64,000 nucleotides of DNA, from assembly GCA_025267735.1 (NCBI GenBank), contig CM046304.1, positions 6,510,001-6,574,000 of the forward strand, read 5' to 3'. How positions within the stretch are numbered: the stretch's first letter is position 1; every line of letters begins with the position of its first letter. Shown here piece by piece: positions 52,460 through 63,797 of this stretch. A program made the translations under genes and the position numbers. Under the pieces are notes generated by a model. It had not been told where the DNA came from, ran no database searches, and saw nothing but the letters and a program-made list of their open reading frames with translations. The DNA comes from Mactra quadrangularis (Eukaryota; Mollusca; Bivalvia; Venerida; Mactridae).

Positions 52460-52830
52460 GATATCTTGTAGAGCGTTGTCGTACAGGATCTCTACTTTCT
52501 CTGTGGAAGGTCACATCGAGATGAACTTTGTTTCGACCAATCAATGTGTAGCTTTCATCTAGACGAAAACACCATTAATCGCACTTTGATTTTGTAATTT
52601 CTATTTTTAGACCAAGTTTTGCATGCTAATTTAACAGCGGTATTATTCACGGTCTGCAATTGGGTGGCTCATTTCAAATTGTGTGACGTTGACAATGTAA
52701 ACAAGTTACGTATAATAACAATTTCGTCATGAATATTATGATGAGAAAAGGTCGCCTGAACATGACCTTCGTTTGAAAAAGGCCAGATCTAAATTTTAGA
52801 TCGGTTTTAAATCAGATTGATAATGAATGC
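52460..52830. mobile_element. Interspersed repeat R1, best-preserved copy
   Basis: Aligns over its whole length with 5390-5770 (GAGCGTTGTCGTACAGGATC, ACCAATCAATGTGTAGC, ACAGCGGTATTATTCACGG, GAGAAAAGGTCGCCTGAA). It retains more G/C than the others, so it may be the youngest. Confidence 0.65.
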
Positions 52831-53627
52831 ACCTCTAGTAGTTAATATACTATGTACAAAACACCTATACTTTAATCATTACATGTACATTTGTATTTAT
52901 ATAAGCCCAAGTGCATACAATATCTTACAAAGAATAAAATAAAATTTCATCAATGTATGCAATATCCCAACTAATCTGCAGATCAATTTGAAATAAAAGC
53001 ACACAAATGTAAATGCTAATATTTGTTTTACATGAAATTAGTATTGAAATATCAACACACTGTACAGTGGCAAACATTAAACTTGAACTGCAATAAAAAA
53101 TATTAAATATTCCACACTAATAGTTTAGCCAAGAATTTGTAAATACATGTATACACAAAAAAGAAAATGCCAAAACGAGTCATTGACTAAACCCCCTAGC
53201 CCTAAGTCTTCATAATTCTTTACATAATTGTCACCAGACTTGAGTTTTTGAGTTAACTCATCAAATTACAGCATTTCAGAGCAAAATATCAGGTTGGTCT
53301 GACTTTAAATTGATGATAGAAAAAAAGAACCTAACAATTCAGGTATTGAAAATTCCGGTTTGTTTAAGGTACTCATGTCTGACTGAGTGATATAAGTAAG
53401 AAAGTATTAATTAATTATTTAAACTATTCATCCACCTTTATCAATATGTTTTATTCATTTATTAATGACACAAATAAGAATAAAAGAAAATCACATCTCA
53501 AAAATCTTTACTTTCTGTGAGGTGGTATTTTAAATCAATTAAAACCTTTATTCTTTATCAACGGCATTTTTAATTGATTTATATTTAACTGCCAAGTGCA
53601 TAGAATGGAAAATGCATTTCTTTAATA

Positions 53628-53715
53628 CAGTAAAGTTCCGCTAATAAGACCACCTGGCGGTCTTACAGAAAGTGGTGCTAATAGCGAGTCGGTTTTAATA
53701 GCGAACCCACCTATT
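53628..53715. mobile_element. pogo-like transposon end fragment
   Basis: TACAGTAAAGTTCCGCTAAT followed by AAGACCACCTGGCGGTCTTA and GCTAATAGCGAGTCGGTTTT. The start resembles the other TACAGT ends here, and the TAATAGCG words are typical of pogo-type subterminal sequence. No matching right end found. Confidence 0.45.
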
Positions 53716-54169
53716 TGTATATTGACTAAAACAGTTAGGTACCAAAAGTTATAGATGTTGCCAGTGATTTTTCATATAAATAAAATGTCTTGTTAATTGT
53801 TACAAAGTACAAAAAGAAAGTAAGAATACTCTTGCTACTATTTCCTAACAACTGCATAACATGAATTTCAGTCACTGTTTAAATCACAGTTCTTATATGA
53901 TATTTTGTGAATTAGTAAATTAACTCTAACCAGGAAACTGACTGACAATGGTTTCGTAATCGCAAAATTCACAAGGTCCATACTGAACACAAGACTGTAT
54001 ACCCATCGCGCCGTTCCATATACCGGAGTTTATACATGTACCTGTCTGAAGTGATGCAATAAAAGTTAGTGTTTAACTTCAATTTTGGCAGTTATTTTAA
54101 TTTTAACAATTAATTTTTAAACAAACTACATTTTAAGAGGACACTTGCATTGATTGCGTGCAGAAAATT

Positions 54170-54310
54170 GCTGGGTATAAAAGAGACATAATCCAGTAAA
54201 AAATCTGCAAGAGTTGTATTAACATTTGACCTCCACAATGGTAATCCTTTAGACACTTGCTATTAAGTTTCAAGTGATTCCCTTTGCATCTAATTCTTAC
54301 TTGAGAAGTG
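54170..54310. repeat. Fragment of the 170-bp-unit element
   Basis: CATAATCCAGTAAAAAATCTGC, GAGTTGTATTAACATTTGACC, CAATGGTAATCCTTTAGACAC and AAGTTTCAAGTGATTCCCT follow the same order as the units at 17848-18300. Confidence 0.5.
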
Positions 54311-55340
54311 TTTACACTTACACTGTCACAAAGTAAGAACTTAGTTTTAGCCCAACTATTAAGATATTTTCAAAATAGTCCAACTAAAAAGTATCATTTA
54401 GGCATTTAAATATTGGACAGTTTTATTAATTAGTATGCACAAACGTGAAGTATATAACTATATAATTCAAATTTTGATCATATCTAATCAATGTATTATA
54501 CAGACTATTATTATACAATGGTACTGTTTATAATTTAAGAATATTACACCTGATTCAATGGGTCAGTACAAGACTATTCCAAAATCATGCAAATAAAGAA
54601 GAATGTAGCATATTTTTGTGCTTTACCGTTTGGACTACATTATGCACCGTCTTATACTATGATAGTCTATCAAAGTTCATAATCTTATTACTTTATATTA
54701 AGTGTAAACAAATAATATGTATAATTAACAACCTTATGTAATTGACAATATTACTTAACATCAGAAGAACTCATTAAATACAAATTGTCAATTAACTGTT
54801 TGGTAATTGATTTGTACAATTTATGAGATGTTTTTTTCTTCAGAAAATACATAAATGAACTAGAGTGTCGACACAAGCTCAAAGAATTTTCTAGAAATAA
54901 AAAATAAATCAGTTATAATTATACACTCTTTATTCTGATAGGAGTGTGACTGAAATTGACCTTTAATATATAAGATCTGAATAGGCTTGTTTTTTATTTG
55001 ATCACAAGTACAATATTAAACTAAAGAGCAAATTAACAATTAGAAATTCCAAATTGGACAATCTTTGACAGTGGTATAACATTGTTTTCTTTCAAATAAA
55101 ATTGAGAGATTATTTTGCCAAATCAAATTATATTGTATGAGTTGTGAAAGAGGGGCATAAAAAGCTATAAAATCTAAATCAGTCTAATAGATGATTTCTT
55201 CAAACTAAAAAATAAAAACATCAATCCACACAAAAGTATAAAACATGTCTTATAACAACTGAAAATGTGGCAAGGAGTTTGAAATCAGAGACAAAACTAT
55301 TCAAAGACCCTCAAAGTATAAAGTTTCTTTACACCTTCCA
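54310..55340. other. Intronic stretch without gene
   Basis: Unique AT-rich sequence; nothing recognised. Confidence 0.4.
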
Positions 55341-55346
55341 ACTTAC

Positions 55347-55447
55347 AAGTATAATATGGAGAACTTCTCTTATGTCTTGAAGTCCTATCAGACGTAGTTT
55401 TAGCTCTAATCCTTTGTAATCTATGTTCACGGTATCTACGAGCTTCT
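55347..55447 (-). CDS. Upstream exon, possible long-isoform exon
   Basis: Acceptor ttggccttcag, donor gtaagt, 101 nt, phase 2 to 1. It encodes EARRYREHRLQRIRAKTTSD, then RTSRHKRSSPYYT, a strongly basic stretch. The frame extends upstream of the acceptor to an ATG at 55488 (MLSSGFLDTLAF), so it could instead be a first exon. The phase fits both neighbours (56630-56712 and 49296-49418). No family recognised. Confidence 0.6.
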
Positions 55448-55499
55448 CTGAAGGCCAATGTATCAAGAAACCCAGATGACAACATAGTTAACATCAATA

Positions 55500-56625
55500 G
55501 TCATTGGTTATCCTTAACATAACACATATCCATGAATATCATATATAAGTGACTGACAAACACCAGTTTTGCTTTAAATATGCTTTAATATCAAACAACT
55601 GATTGCCAAACACAAGTTTTGATTTAACTAAGATATCAAACAACAGCAACGCATAGTCACCATTGCAAGCACCATATTATCAAATATTGTCTTCAATAAG
55701 CAAGATTTTCAAGAAATGAATTCAAAGCATAACTTCAAAGACAAAACGTCCACCAAAGGAAGGAAATTTTCAAGCCATTTTAAGTCCAAAATTTCTCTTC
55801 ATGGGAATAATACATTGAAAGTTATGAAGACAACCTCCATGACATCATTAGAAGTGCTGTTAATGATTGATGATAAAAAAATATATTCCAGTGATCACAT
55901 TTAAGTAAAGATTTGTGTTAAATATTCTCTCATTACTTAAAACAAGTGTAGACACTTAAATATTGCCATGTTATTCCATGTATTTATAATAAAACTACTA
56001 AATATCTCTATACAATGCAGAAAGAATCACTGATTTAGTGTACAGTCTACATTTAAGTTATATAAGTTTTTGAATGTTTTCTCCAGAGTGTCAAATAGCG
56101 TTAGACAAACTCTTTTATTTGACTTTCAATGTTGATATTAAGAGCATAATTATATTCTAAAATAAGAAAGTGGAAGCCGTGATATATTCAAATACAAATT
56201 TTAATAATTCTTACATTGAGTCTATTATACAGACAAACAATTAATACAGCTTTAGAGTATTATTCAATCAATTATAAAACATTGAATTGAGACATTGTCA
56301 TTTAGATGAATATATTAAGGTAATTGAAAACGTGTATTCTGAGTATTGTAGTTGAAAGGTTGTATTAAGTAATTTAAAGAGTGTACTATGAGATTCCCAT
56401 ATAAATTTAAAAAATAAAATAGCCTTTAATAGCATCTCACATATTATATGTATTCTTTTATTACAACAAATAAAATAGAAATTAGATTTCTATTAAGGAT
56501 CAAATTTAGATGTAGGCAAACATTAACATCATTGTAGGGGAACTAAAATATATAATAATAGTTGGGTCAGTGCAAGTATAGATTAATTACACATAAATAA
56601 AGAGGACTGTAGACAAGTTTTGTAT
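55500..56625. other. Intronic stretch without gene
   Basis: AT-rich; a 62-codon plus-strand frame at 55716-55904 is Lys/Ser-rich with no domain or splice context. Nothing else seen. Confidence 0.4.
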
Positions 56626-56629
56626 TTAC

Positions 56630-56712
56630 CTATCGTAATCACAGTGAAAAACTTGTAGTAGAATGGTGACCGATGCACTCAACTTAATGGCTTCTGACAT
56701 TGTGTAACTTCC
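56630..56712 (-). CDS. Upstream exon, possible long-isoform start
   Basis: Acceptor catattgcag, donor gtaaat, 83 nt, phase 0 to 2. It encodes GSYTMSEAIKLSASVTILLQ and VFHCDYD. Its other two frames are closed. Translation could begin at the internal Met (MSEAIKL), or the exon could continue from 62071-62166, which ends in phase 0. No family recognised. Confidence 0.6.
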
Positions 56713-56724
56713 CTGCAATATGAT

Positions 56725-56950
56725 GCTTTATTCATGAATAGTTCATGAACAGTATTTAAATATTTCTTTATCATAGTTCATGACATGAACTTTCATGTTA
56801 ATTTTTCAAAACCAGTTCTTGAAATGTTCATAGATGAAACAAGAACATTCTGATCCTTAATATGTTCATGAACTAAACAAGAACATATAGATTCTTAATA
56901 TGGTCATGAACTTATTCAAGAACTGCCAGGTTTTTTTCAATAACTGCTTT
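56725..56950. repeat. GTTCATGAAC palindrome-rich repeat, copy 3
   Basis: TTCATGAATAGTTCATGAAC, TTCATGACATGAACTTTCAT and further TTCATGAAC words. It abuts the acceptor of the exon at 56712, so part of its pyrimidine tract and branch region may come from the repeat. Confidence 0.6.
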
Positions 56951-57469
56951 TTTCTTTAAGTTTAACTTTTACATAACTTTTGCAGAACTAATGATGACTT
57001 ATTTATGAAATTAGTTTTAGTTTTTTCTCTTTTGTAAACAATGAGCAGGAGTTGGTTTTATTTATCCTTGAAAAGATAAATTGCATGAAATAGAATGCAG
57101 CCGTTTAAAATCAAAAGTAGGGATTGTGCTTATTTATTCAATAGCATGAAGTCTGCTGTTACAGCAAAATACTTAAATAACAAACCTGTTGATGGTTGCA
57201 CACAGAACTAACAGGGTATTGAGATCATTTAAAAATGTTACTTTGAAGTTCCATTTCTAAAATCAGGGGAAACTACTGTGTATTTACTCATTTAACACAA
57301 TCCTATATCCTCAGTTTTTATGCTTCATATAAATTTATCTGTGGAGACAGTATTTTCCCTCAGATTTTCAAAGAGTTGTTACTTACAATTTAAATGTCAT
57401 AAGGTCTCTACTGTCATCATACACATCATACAATCATTATATAGACAGCATTTATTACCCTTAGCTATA

Positions 57470-57610
57470 AGGGATCATAAACTTAAGTTCATGGTCTAAA
57501 ATTATTTTTAATATTTAAGAACATCTTGTGAACTATTCATGAACTTAAATGAATAATTCATAAACTATGCATGAAATTGAAGTGATCATTTGATTGGGGA
57601 TCAAAGCATT
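57470..57610. repeat. GTTCATGAAC palindrome-rich repeat, copy 4
   Basis: AACTATTCATGAACTTAAAT, GAATAATTCATAAACTATGC and GATCATTTGATTGG match the right part of 36400-36690. Confidence 0.6.
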
Positions 57611-58519
57611 GGGTGCAATCTCTTTTTTAAAAAAATGGCTTATCAGAAATTTACCCAATTACAATTCCATCTAAACTAATGTATATACTAAACAGTCATT
57701 GACCATTAGCCTATAATTAAAACCATTCAAGAGAAATTTCTTATCTTAATACATTATAATTAAACATTTACAATGATTGAGTCCTCTACTGGTTAAGAGT
57801 AACCTATAAATGGCTTAATAGAATACGCTTTAATTAGACTTAATTTAATAGAGAGGCAACTTGCAACATAAAATTATCACCAGCCAAACTGCTTTCTTGC
57901 TCAATGAAGTGCAAGGTGCATGCATGGGTTTTAAATAATTTAATTGCATGTACATGAATGAAGGGCAATTAAAAGATTGTCAGCCTAATGCTATACAAGT
58001 GTGCCTCATGCCTATATTAGTGTAAGGTCAAAAGATAATAGTTACCATTTTATATGCAATTTTCAGAACTACAGTCATCACCCTAACCCATTAGCCTTCA
58101 GCCAAGGATTATTGAAAATTCATTCTGGCTAGTTAAATTTACTTATTATTATATAGTCAGGCTAGTTGATAATTTTACCATTAACTATATAACATAATAA
58201 GTTGGGCTAGTACTCAAGTAAATTTATTTTAAGGCAGTTCTGTTCTGTTCTGCTAGTTAGGCTCATTAGATGTTGGCTGCATGGCAACATTTACATGTAC
58301 TTTAATCAAGATTTTATATACAAGTGCAAGTTATATAAATGTATGCACTATAACCAAGTGCTGACTGATGGCAGATTTTCAATTTTACAAGTAAATAATA
58401 CAGAAGTGTTCATTGACATCTTTAAGTACACTGGAATCAATATAATCATACATATCAATATAAAATCTAATCAAATGTTTAAAGTGTGAAAGATTGAAAG
58501 TAAACATAAAATTGTTAAC

Positions 58520-59420
58520 ATACAGTAAAACATGTCTTCATAGCCACCTCATGATTACAGTCAATTTTCATCAACTGTCAACACTCAAAACTAACCATTT
58601 CTCAATGTAAAATAAGTAATCTCCCAACAACAGCCACTTTTCATCTCTAAATCATGCCTATAACAAGTCAACAATAACAATCTCACAACAAAAGTCACCT
58701 CTCAAAAACATATATTTCTTAACAATTACTGTCACACAATTAAGACCATCACTCAGCAACAATTAACATTTTAAAAAAACAGTCATCACTTAACAATGGA
58801 TATCGCTAAACAAAAGTCAACATTGAAAACTAGCCACTTCTCAACACCAGCCACCACTCAACAACTGCCTTTTAACAACAAAATCCACCTCTAAACAGCA
58901 TTCAAAATTAGTCACCACACATCAAAAGTCATCACTCATCAACATTCATCACTCATCAACAGTCACTTCTCATCAAAAGTCACCACTCAACAACAACAGT
59001 CATATTATGACAATAGTTACCACTCAACAATAGTCACATCTCAACAACAGTTGCTTTAGGACAATAGTTACCACTCAACAACATTCATCACTCACCAACA
59101 GTCACCACTCAACAACAGTCATCTCTCAACAACAGTCACTTTACAACAATAGCTACCACTCAACAACAGTCACCTGTCAACAACAGTCACTTTACAACAA
59201 TAGCTACCACTCAACAACAGTCGCCTCTCAACAACAGTCACCACTCAACAACAGTTACCTCGCAACAACAGTCACCACTCAACAACAGTTACCTCTCAAC
59301 AACGGTCACCTCTCAACAACAATCACCTCTCAACAACTGAGCCATCTTTCAACAACAGTCACTTTACAACAATAGCTACTACTCATTAACAGCCATCTCT
59401 CAACAGCCATGTCCCAACCA
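58520..59420. repeat. 17-bp minisatellite (CAACAACAGTCACCACT), about 0.9 kb
   Basis: Core 58980-59420 has head-to-tail 17-bp units CAACAACAGTCACCACT with variants (TCATCTCT, TCACTTTA, TAGCTACCACT); the left flank is a degraded version. The plus strand is nearly free of G, a strong strand asymmetry. 17 is not a multiple of three, and stops interrupt the frames. Confidence 0.95.
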
Positions 59421-59986
59421 GAACTACATATTTTAGACACAATTGCATTGTGTCAGTCTACCTAGGTGAGAATGACCTTCAAACAACAATTTCTTCTAAA
59501 ATAAGAAATAAATCCAGCATACCCATTATAAGTTGGCTATTGTATTGGGGTTCCATAGTACTTAAATATTTGCTCTTAGAGTTTGTATGTATGTATGAAA
59601 CATTAGTTTAATATACTAACTATATAAGTAAATAGTCAAACATTAGTTTTAAACAACAAGATATTGATCCAACCGGTATGTTTAAAACTGATTAGTATAT
59701 GAAAGGTTCTTTGAAGATTAAATAGACCCATTGTTGGTCTGAATATTTTAAAACAAAACAAAAGAGGAGAAATTTTAGTTTGAGCTAATATGGCCAATTG
59801 ACCTACTTTCAAGTCACACAGTATTTAGGTCAATCCTGACAAAGATTTAAATCACCAACAACTCTATGTAAATCTAAAGGAATTAAAATTAATTACAAAT
59901 TGTAATGATCAAAATATGGTCATAATTGTATAACCAGTTATTGTCCAATTTACTGGTTAAATAAATCATCCCTACTCATGGCTCTT

Positions 59987-60306
59987 AGCCGCCTGGCTAG
60001 CTCAGTTGGTAGCACGAAAATCGACTGAATGAGGGGTTGTGGGTTTGATTCCCGGGCGGGCATACTTTTGTGGAGCTCGGTCATGAAATTATTTCTATGG
60101 CCATTTTCCCTCCCACCAATGATTTTTAATTATGTAGGGCAGTTGTCAGTCACTGACGAATGTACGCGCTGAGTAGTTGGTTAACAGCTAAATCCGGAGA
60201 TTTAGCCTTTCCAGGAGGAGTGAGTATAGGTTGACTGACCGCCGTTATATGACCTAAACATTGTGTTGCTACGGCGTTAAACCTAACAAAAACAAAAACA
60301 AACAAA
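59987..60306 (+). mobile_element. tRNA-derived SINE A, full length with 10-bp target duplication
   Basis: The head GCCGCCTGGCTAGCTCAGTT has the A box; the B box is GGTTTGATTCCCGGG. The body has TTTTGTGGAGCTCGGTCATG and the tail CTAAACATTGTGTTGCTACG, then GCGTTAAACCTAAC and (CAAAAA)n. CATGGCTCTT stands on both sides (59977-59986 and 60307-60316), a target duplication. 320 bp. It is a retrotransposed pseudo-tRNA, not a tRNA gene. Confidence 0.92.
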
Positions 60307-60881
60307 CATGGCTCTTCTTTACTTTATCTTTGCCAATGACTGACATTTGCCCTACATATATAAGAATCAGTAGTAGGATGGAGAATGGCCATAAAATGCC
60401 CTACCGACTGAGCTAGCTGGGAGGCAACAGGTTGTATTTGTTTTAGGAAAAACATATCAGAAGAAACTAAAACATTGGAGTGTCACAATCTGATGTCAAT
60501 TGAAAGTCAAACAGTACTTGACAACACTGTTCTGTGATAATTTACATTGACTAAAGTAGTGTATGATTTATATAAGTGCACTAAGAAGTACAGTACAGAA
60601 CAAACTTTGACTATTTACATTCCACGATAATTGATAAGGTTTTGTAAAGGTAATTTTAAATAAGTACAAGAAATACGTTAATTTTGTTTGACAAAAAACT
60701 TACATCTAAAGAAGAACAATATAAAATCTACAGTTCAAGTTACAAATAAAATTACTTAAAACAACTCCACACGTTTTCTCCAAGAAACAATTCGATCATC
60801 AGCTGTGAGGTACCAGGAAATTAGTCAAACCCAAACGATCTGTATACATTCTGGAACAGTGTTGAACTTTTATACAGTACT

Positions 60882-61200
60882 GTAGCCTGTTCAATTACCC
60901 TAAACGTTCCAAAATGTTCTGTAACGATACATTCGGAACTCCTCAGCCATTTGCTGCGAATAATCTAATCTAATAAACAAATATACGATCATTAAGGCAA
61001 TAAGTGATGTTTCAAAATTTATGGACTAAAAACGTAACATCACTCATTGCCTAAACGATCATATATTTGTTTACTTCAACACCAGTAGTATCAAAATAGC
61101 TTCGAAATATGTCCTAGATTATTCGCAGCGAATGGCCGAGGAGTTTCGAATGTATCATTACGGAACGTTTTGGAACGTTCAGGGTAATTGAACAGGCTAC
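60882..61200. mobile_element. Fold-back element with arms of about 130 bp
   Basis: GTAGCCTGTTCAATTACCCT at the left and AGGGTAATTGAACAGGCTAC at the right are perfect reverse complements. Pairing continues inward with few mismatches (CGTTCCAAAA/TTTTGGAACG, GCGAATAATCTA/TAGATTATTCGC, AACAAATATACGATCATT/GATCATATATTTGTT) almost to the centre, so nearly the whole 319 bp can form one hairpin. The flanks are too short to give a convincing target duplication. Confidence 0.9.
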
Positions 61201-61394
61201 TGGCTAGTAGTATTAATACAGAAAGTTCCCTCTTACACTTGGCTGAAGCAAGTATTATATTAAAAATCAATTAGTGTAGCAAGAATTTCTTAGATGTTAT
61301 GCATTTATATTAGGACAGAAAATTCGAATTTTACTTCTTTTAATTAATATGTGACATTTTCACATTAGTTTTTGTTCAACATTTAATTTGAAAT

Positions 61395-61510
61395 GTAATG
61401 CAGGCTGTCAACCAACCACTGATAAAAATATAGGAATTTATATAGGAATTTTATTTTCAAAATATAGGAACTTTTAGAGAAAACCAAGTAGAAATATAGG
61501 AACTTTTGAG
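61395..61510. repeat. Degenerate ATATAGGAA repeats
   Basis: Four to five spaced ATATAGGAA(C/T)TTT words in about 110 bp (61430-61506). Function unknown. Confidence 0.5.
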
Positions 61511-61557
61511 CGTTATTCCAATACATTTAGGTCCCTTTACGCATACTATCATTGCTC

Positions 61558-61727
61558 AAAGACTGAATAAGTACATGTTCTGAATAAATACAAAGACTGA
61601 ATAAGTACATGTTCTGAATAAATACAAAGACTGAATAAGTACATGTTCTGAATAAATACAAAGACTGAATAAGTACATGTTCTGAATAAATACTAAGACT
61701 GAATAAGTACATGTTCTGAATAAATAC
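61558..61727. repeat. 34-bp minisatellite, five copies
   Basis: Five near-identical units AAAGACTGAATAAGTACATG plus TTCTGAATAAATAC, start to start 34 bp. The minus strand is open through them (Ser/Glu/His/Val-rich), a repeat artefact. Confidence 0.95.
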
Positions 61728-62070
61728 AAGTTTCAGTATCAGTGTATTACTTTTAATGACTAAATGCATCATGGACCAAACTACATGTACCTCTAAATGA
61801 AAAAAATAATATCTACAAACTATCTTGGAGTTAATGCATGTTTTACAAAATAATAACTCTTTTAAAGAAATGGTAAAATTTATTAAATGGTTTGACAATT
61901 TTACTTTGTCTCTAATCCCTCTATGTTAATGACTTCATTGTTTAAAGACAGGTTTTATATATACTAACTGGGTATAATAAATGAAAATATTGTGGTACCC
62001 GGAATATGAGCTTTAAATCTATCTTGAGAAAATAAATTCTTCCATCATTTGATCTGATACAAGCAGAAAC

Positions 62071-62166
62071 CTGCCGTTTATTACAGCAGCTGATGTAGCC
62101 TTTCCTGATCCACAGAGCTGATGATAAGAGAGTATCAACTGATAATGCATCATACATCATAGCAAA
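62071..62166 (-). CDS. Candidate upstream exon, 32 codons
   Basis: Acceptor tctttcattcag, donor gtttct, 96 nt, phase 0 to 0. It encodes FAMMYDALSVDTLLSSALWI and RKGYISCCNKRQ. The composition looks coding and the phase fits 56630-56712. The donor lacks the usual A at +3, and I do not recognise the protein. It may be the first part of the long isoform, belong to another gene, or be a chance frame. Confidence 0.4.
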
Positions 62167-62199
62167 CTGAATGAAAGATTCATGCCAGTTACTCATCAA

Positions 62200-63750
62200 A
62201 GTAACTAAATGAGGACTTCCAATTTTCTTATTTCATACAACTTTTTTATCAGTGACTCCAAAGGGAAGATGCTTAAATTATCAGTGTAGTCCAGAACACC
62301 CCAAGATGATGCTACATAAAAACTCTACTAGCTCTGGGCACATGGTTTCATACAGAAATATTTAAACAATTGTTTTATGTTAAGATTGTGAATTCTGTCA
62401 ATTCTGCTATCACTTTTTGAACATTGTAGATGATGCAAGCCTAACATGAAAGTTCTAAATATAATTTACTTACAAAATATTTTTTAAGACTTCTATAAAA
62501 AATTCTTTTAGAAAATAAGTACACCTAAACAGAGGTTACCTTTGGCATCAAATGTGTCACTTAAAATGATCTTTCCATGCATGCCAAATATGGAGGTTCT
62601 TGACTTAATGGTTACATGAGATATTTTTGACTGTTTTACTAAAGTAATAACTACAATGTACTCTATACATTGAGAGAAAAAAATACACCCTAACAGGGCT
62701 AGTTTTGAACCTAAGGCTAAAATTTGTCACCCACAATCATTTAAGAAAAATACTAGACAATGTTTTCGGACATACTATACAATTTCTAGCACTGTCAGTA
62801 AAAAAAAACAGGTTCATTGATTTATTTCCTTTCAATAACTATGTAACCATATTTTTGATGAAATACAATGAATGAGTGGAAGGATGCATGCCTACAGATT
62901 TAGAGATCTATAACACACCAGTGGAACCGTTAATTAACTACAAGTAGAGTAGGGTATTGGAATACCTTTGCAATTGCTTTACTTTGTAGTATAATTTAGC
63001 TATGTATTTTATAGGTTGCAGTGAATGGGCAATAAGTGACATTGACTACAAAATAAAATTAGGTTGAATAGAACACTTTGAAAACTTGAACAAAGAACAT
63101 TTCTTCTAAATTTTTCAAGAGGGTTTTTTAAAACAGAGTTGCATAGTAGCAAAGGGTTAGGGCAACTTGAATACTGACACTTGACAGCCACCTACCAGAT
63201 CAACTCATCATAGGCACTTACTATATTCAACTTATAGGCAGTATAAGAGGAAACAGATACAAAATACTCAAATATATATGGAAAAAAAAACAATTAAACA
63301 TACTCGACATTAGTGTTGCAAAATTTCCGGAATTTTCAAATGAGGGAAATTTTCGAGGAAACTTTCAGGAATTTTGGGAAATATTGGGGAAAATTGGAAA
63401 TTTTAAGAAATTCGTATAAATTTGTCTCTTTTTGTATAAAACAAAACAATAGTGATTTATGAAGTCTTAATATGTAGTATACATTAAGATAAAGGTCTAT
63501 GAGGAGACATATTGTTTGAATGTTGGCAAAATGAAATGCAGAACACAAAATAGTCATATTGAATGCTTTGAACATTTTTACTGTAACAAGTTATGTCAAA
63601 CTTCATTCCCATTCCAGTTACCAAAATAAAATGCCCCCAAAAGCAGAAACTTTTATTGCAGTACTATAAAACTAAAAATTATTACAATTTAGCTCTGTCA
63701 ACATTTGTAAATAAAAAAAGGAGGACGCAAGTTAAAGAAATCATGAACTG
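62200..63750. other. Stretch without recognised gene
   Basis: AT-rich unique DNA. At 63320-63400 GAAATTTT/GGAATTTT words recur, a degraded repeat. Minus-strand open frames here are short and domain-free. Confidence 0.4.
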
Positions 63751-63757
63751 CTCCTAC

Positions 63758-63797
63758 CATGGTCATCAGATTCTGACGACTCCAATATACCGCCGGT
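63758..63797 (-). CDS. Weak candidate micro-exon
   Basis: On the minus strand, acceptor tttatttag and donor gtagga frame 40 nt, read in phase 0 as TGGILESSESDDH plus one base. The acidic Ser-rich product resembles the style of the 49296 exon. The pyrimidine tract is poor. Its outgoing phase fits 49296-49418 but not 62071-62166 or 56630-56712. Confidence 0.2.

Noticed and set aside
58520..59420. Array considered as a possible CRISPR
   Set aside because: The units are contiguous 17-bp repeats with no unique spacers, in eukaryotic DNA without cas genes.
59988..60062. Possible tRNA gene with well-kept A and B boxes
   Set aside because: It is the head of a 320-bp SINE flanked by a 10-bp target duplication; the stems do not pair as a full cloverleaf by eye.
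61527..61898. 123-codon minus-strand open frame with repeated SEHVLIQSL
   Set aside because: The repetitive part is the 34-bp minisatellite; the rest has no domain or splice support.
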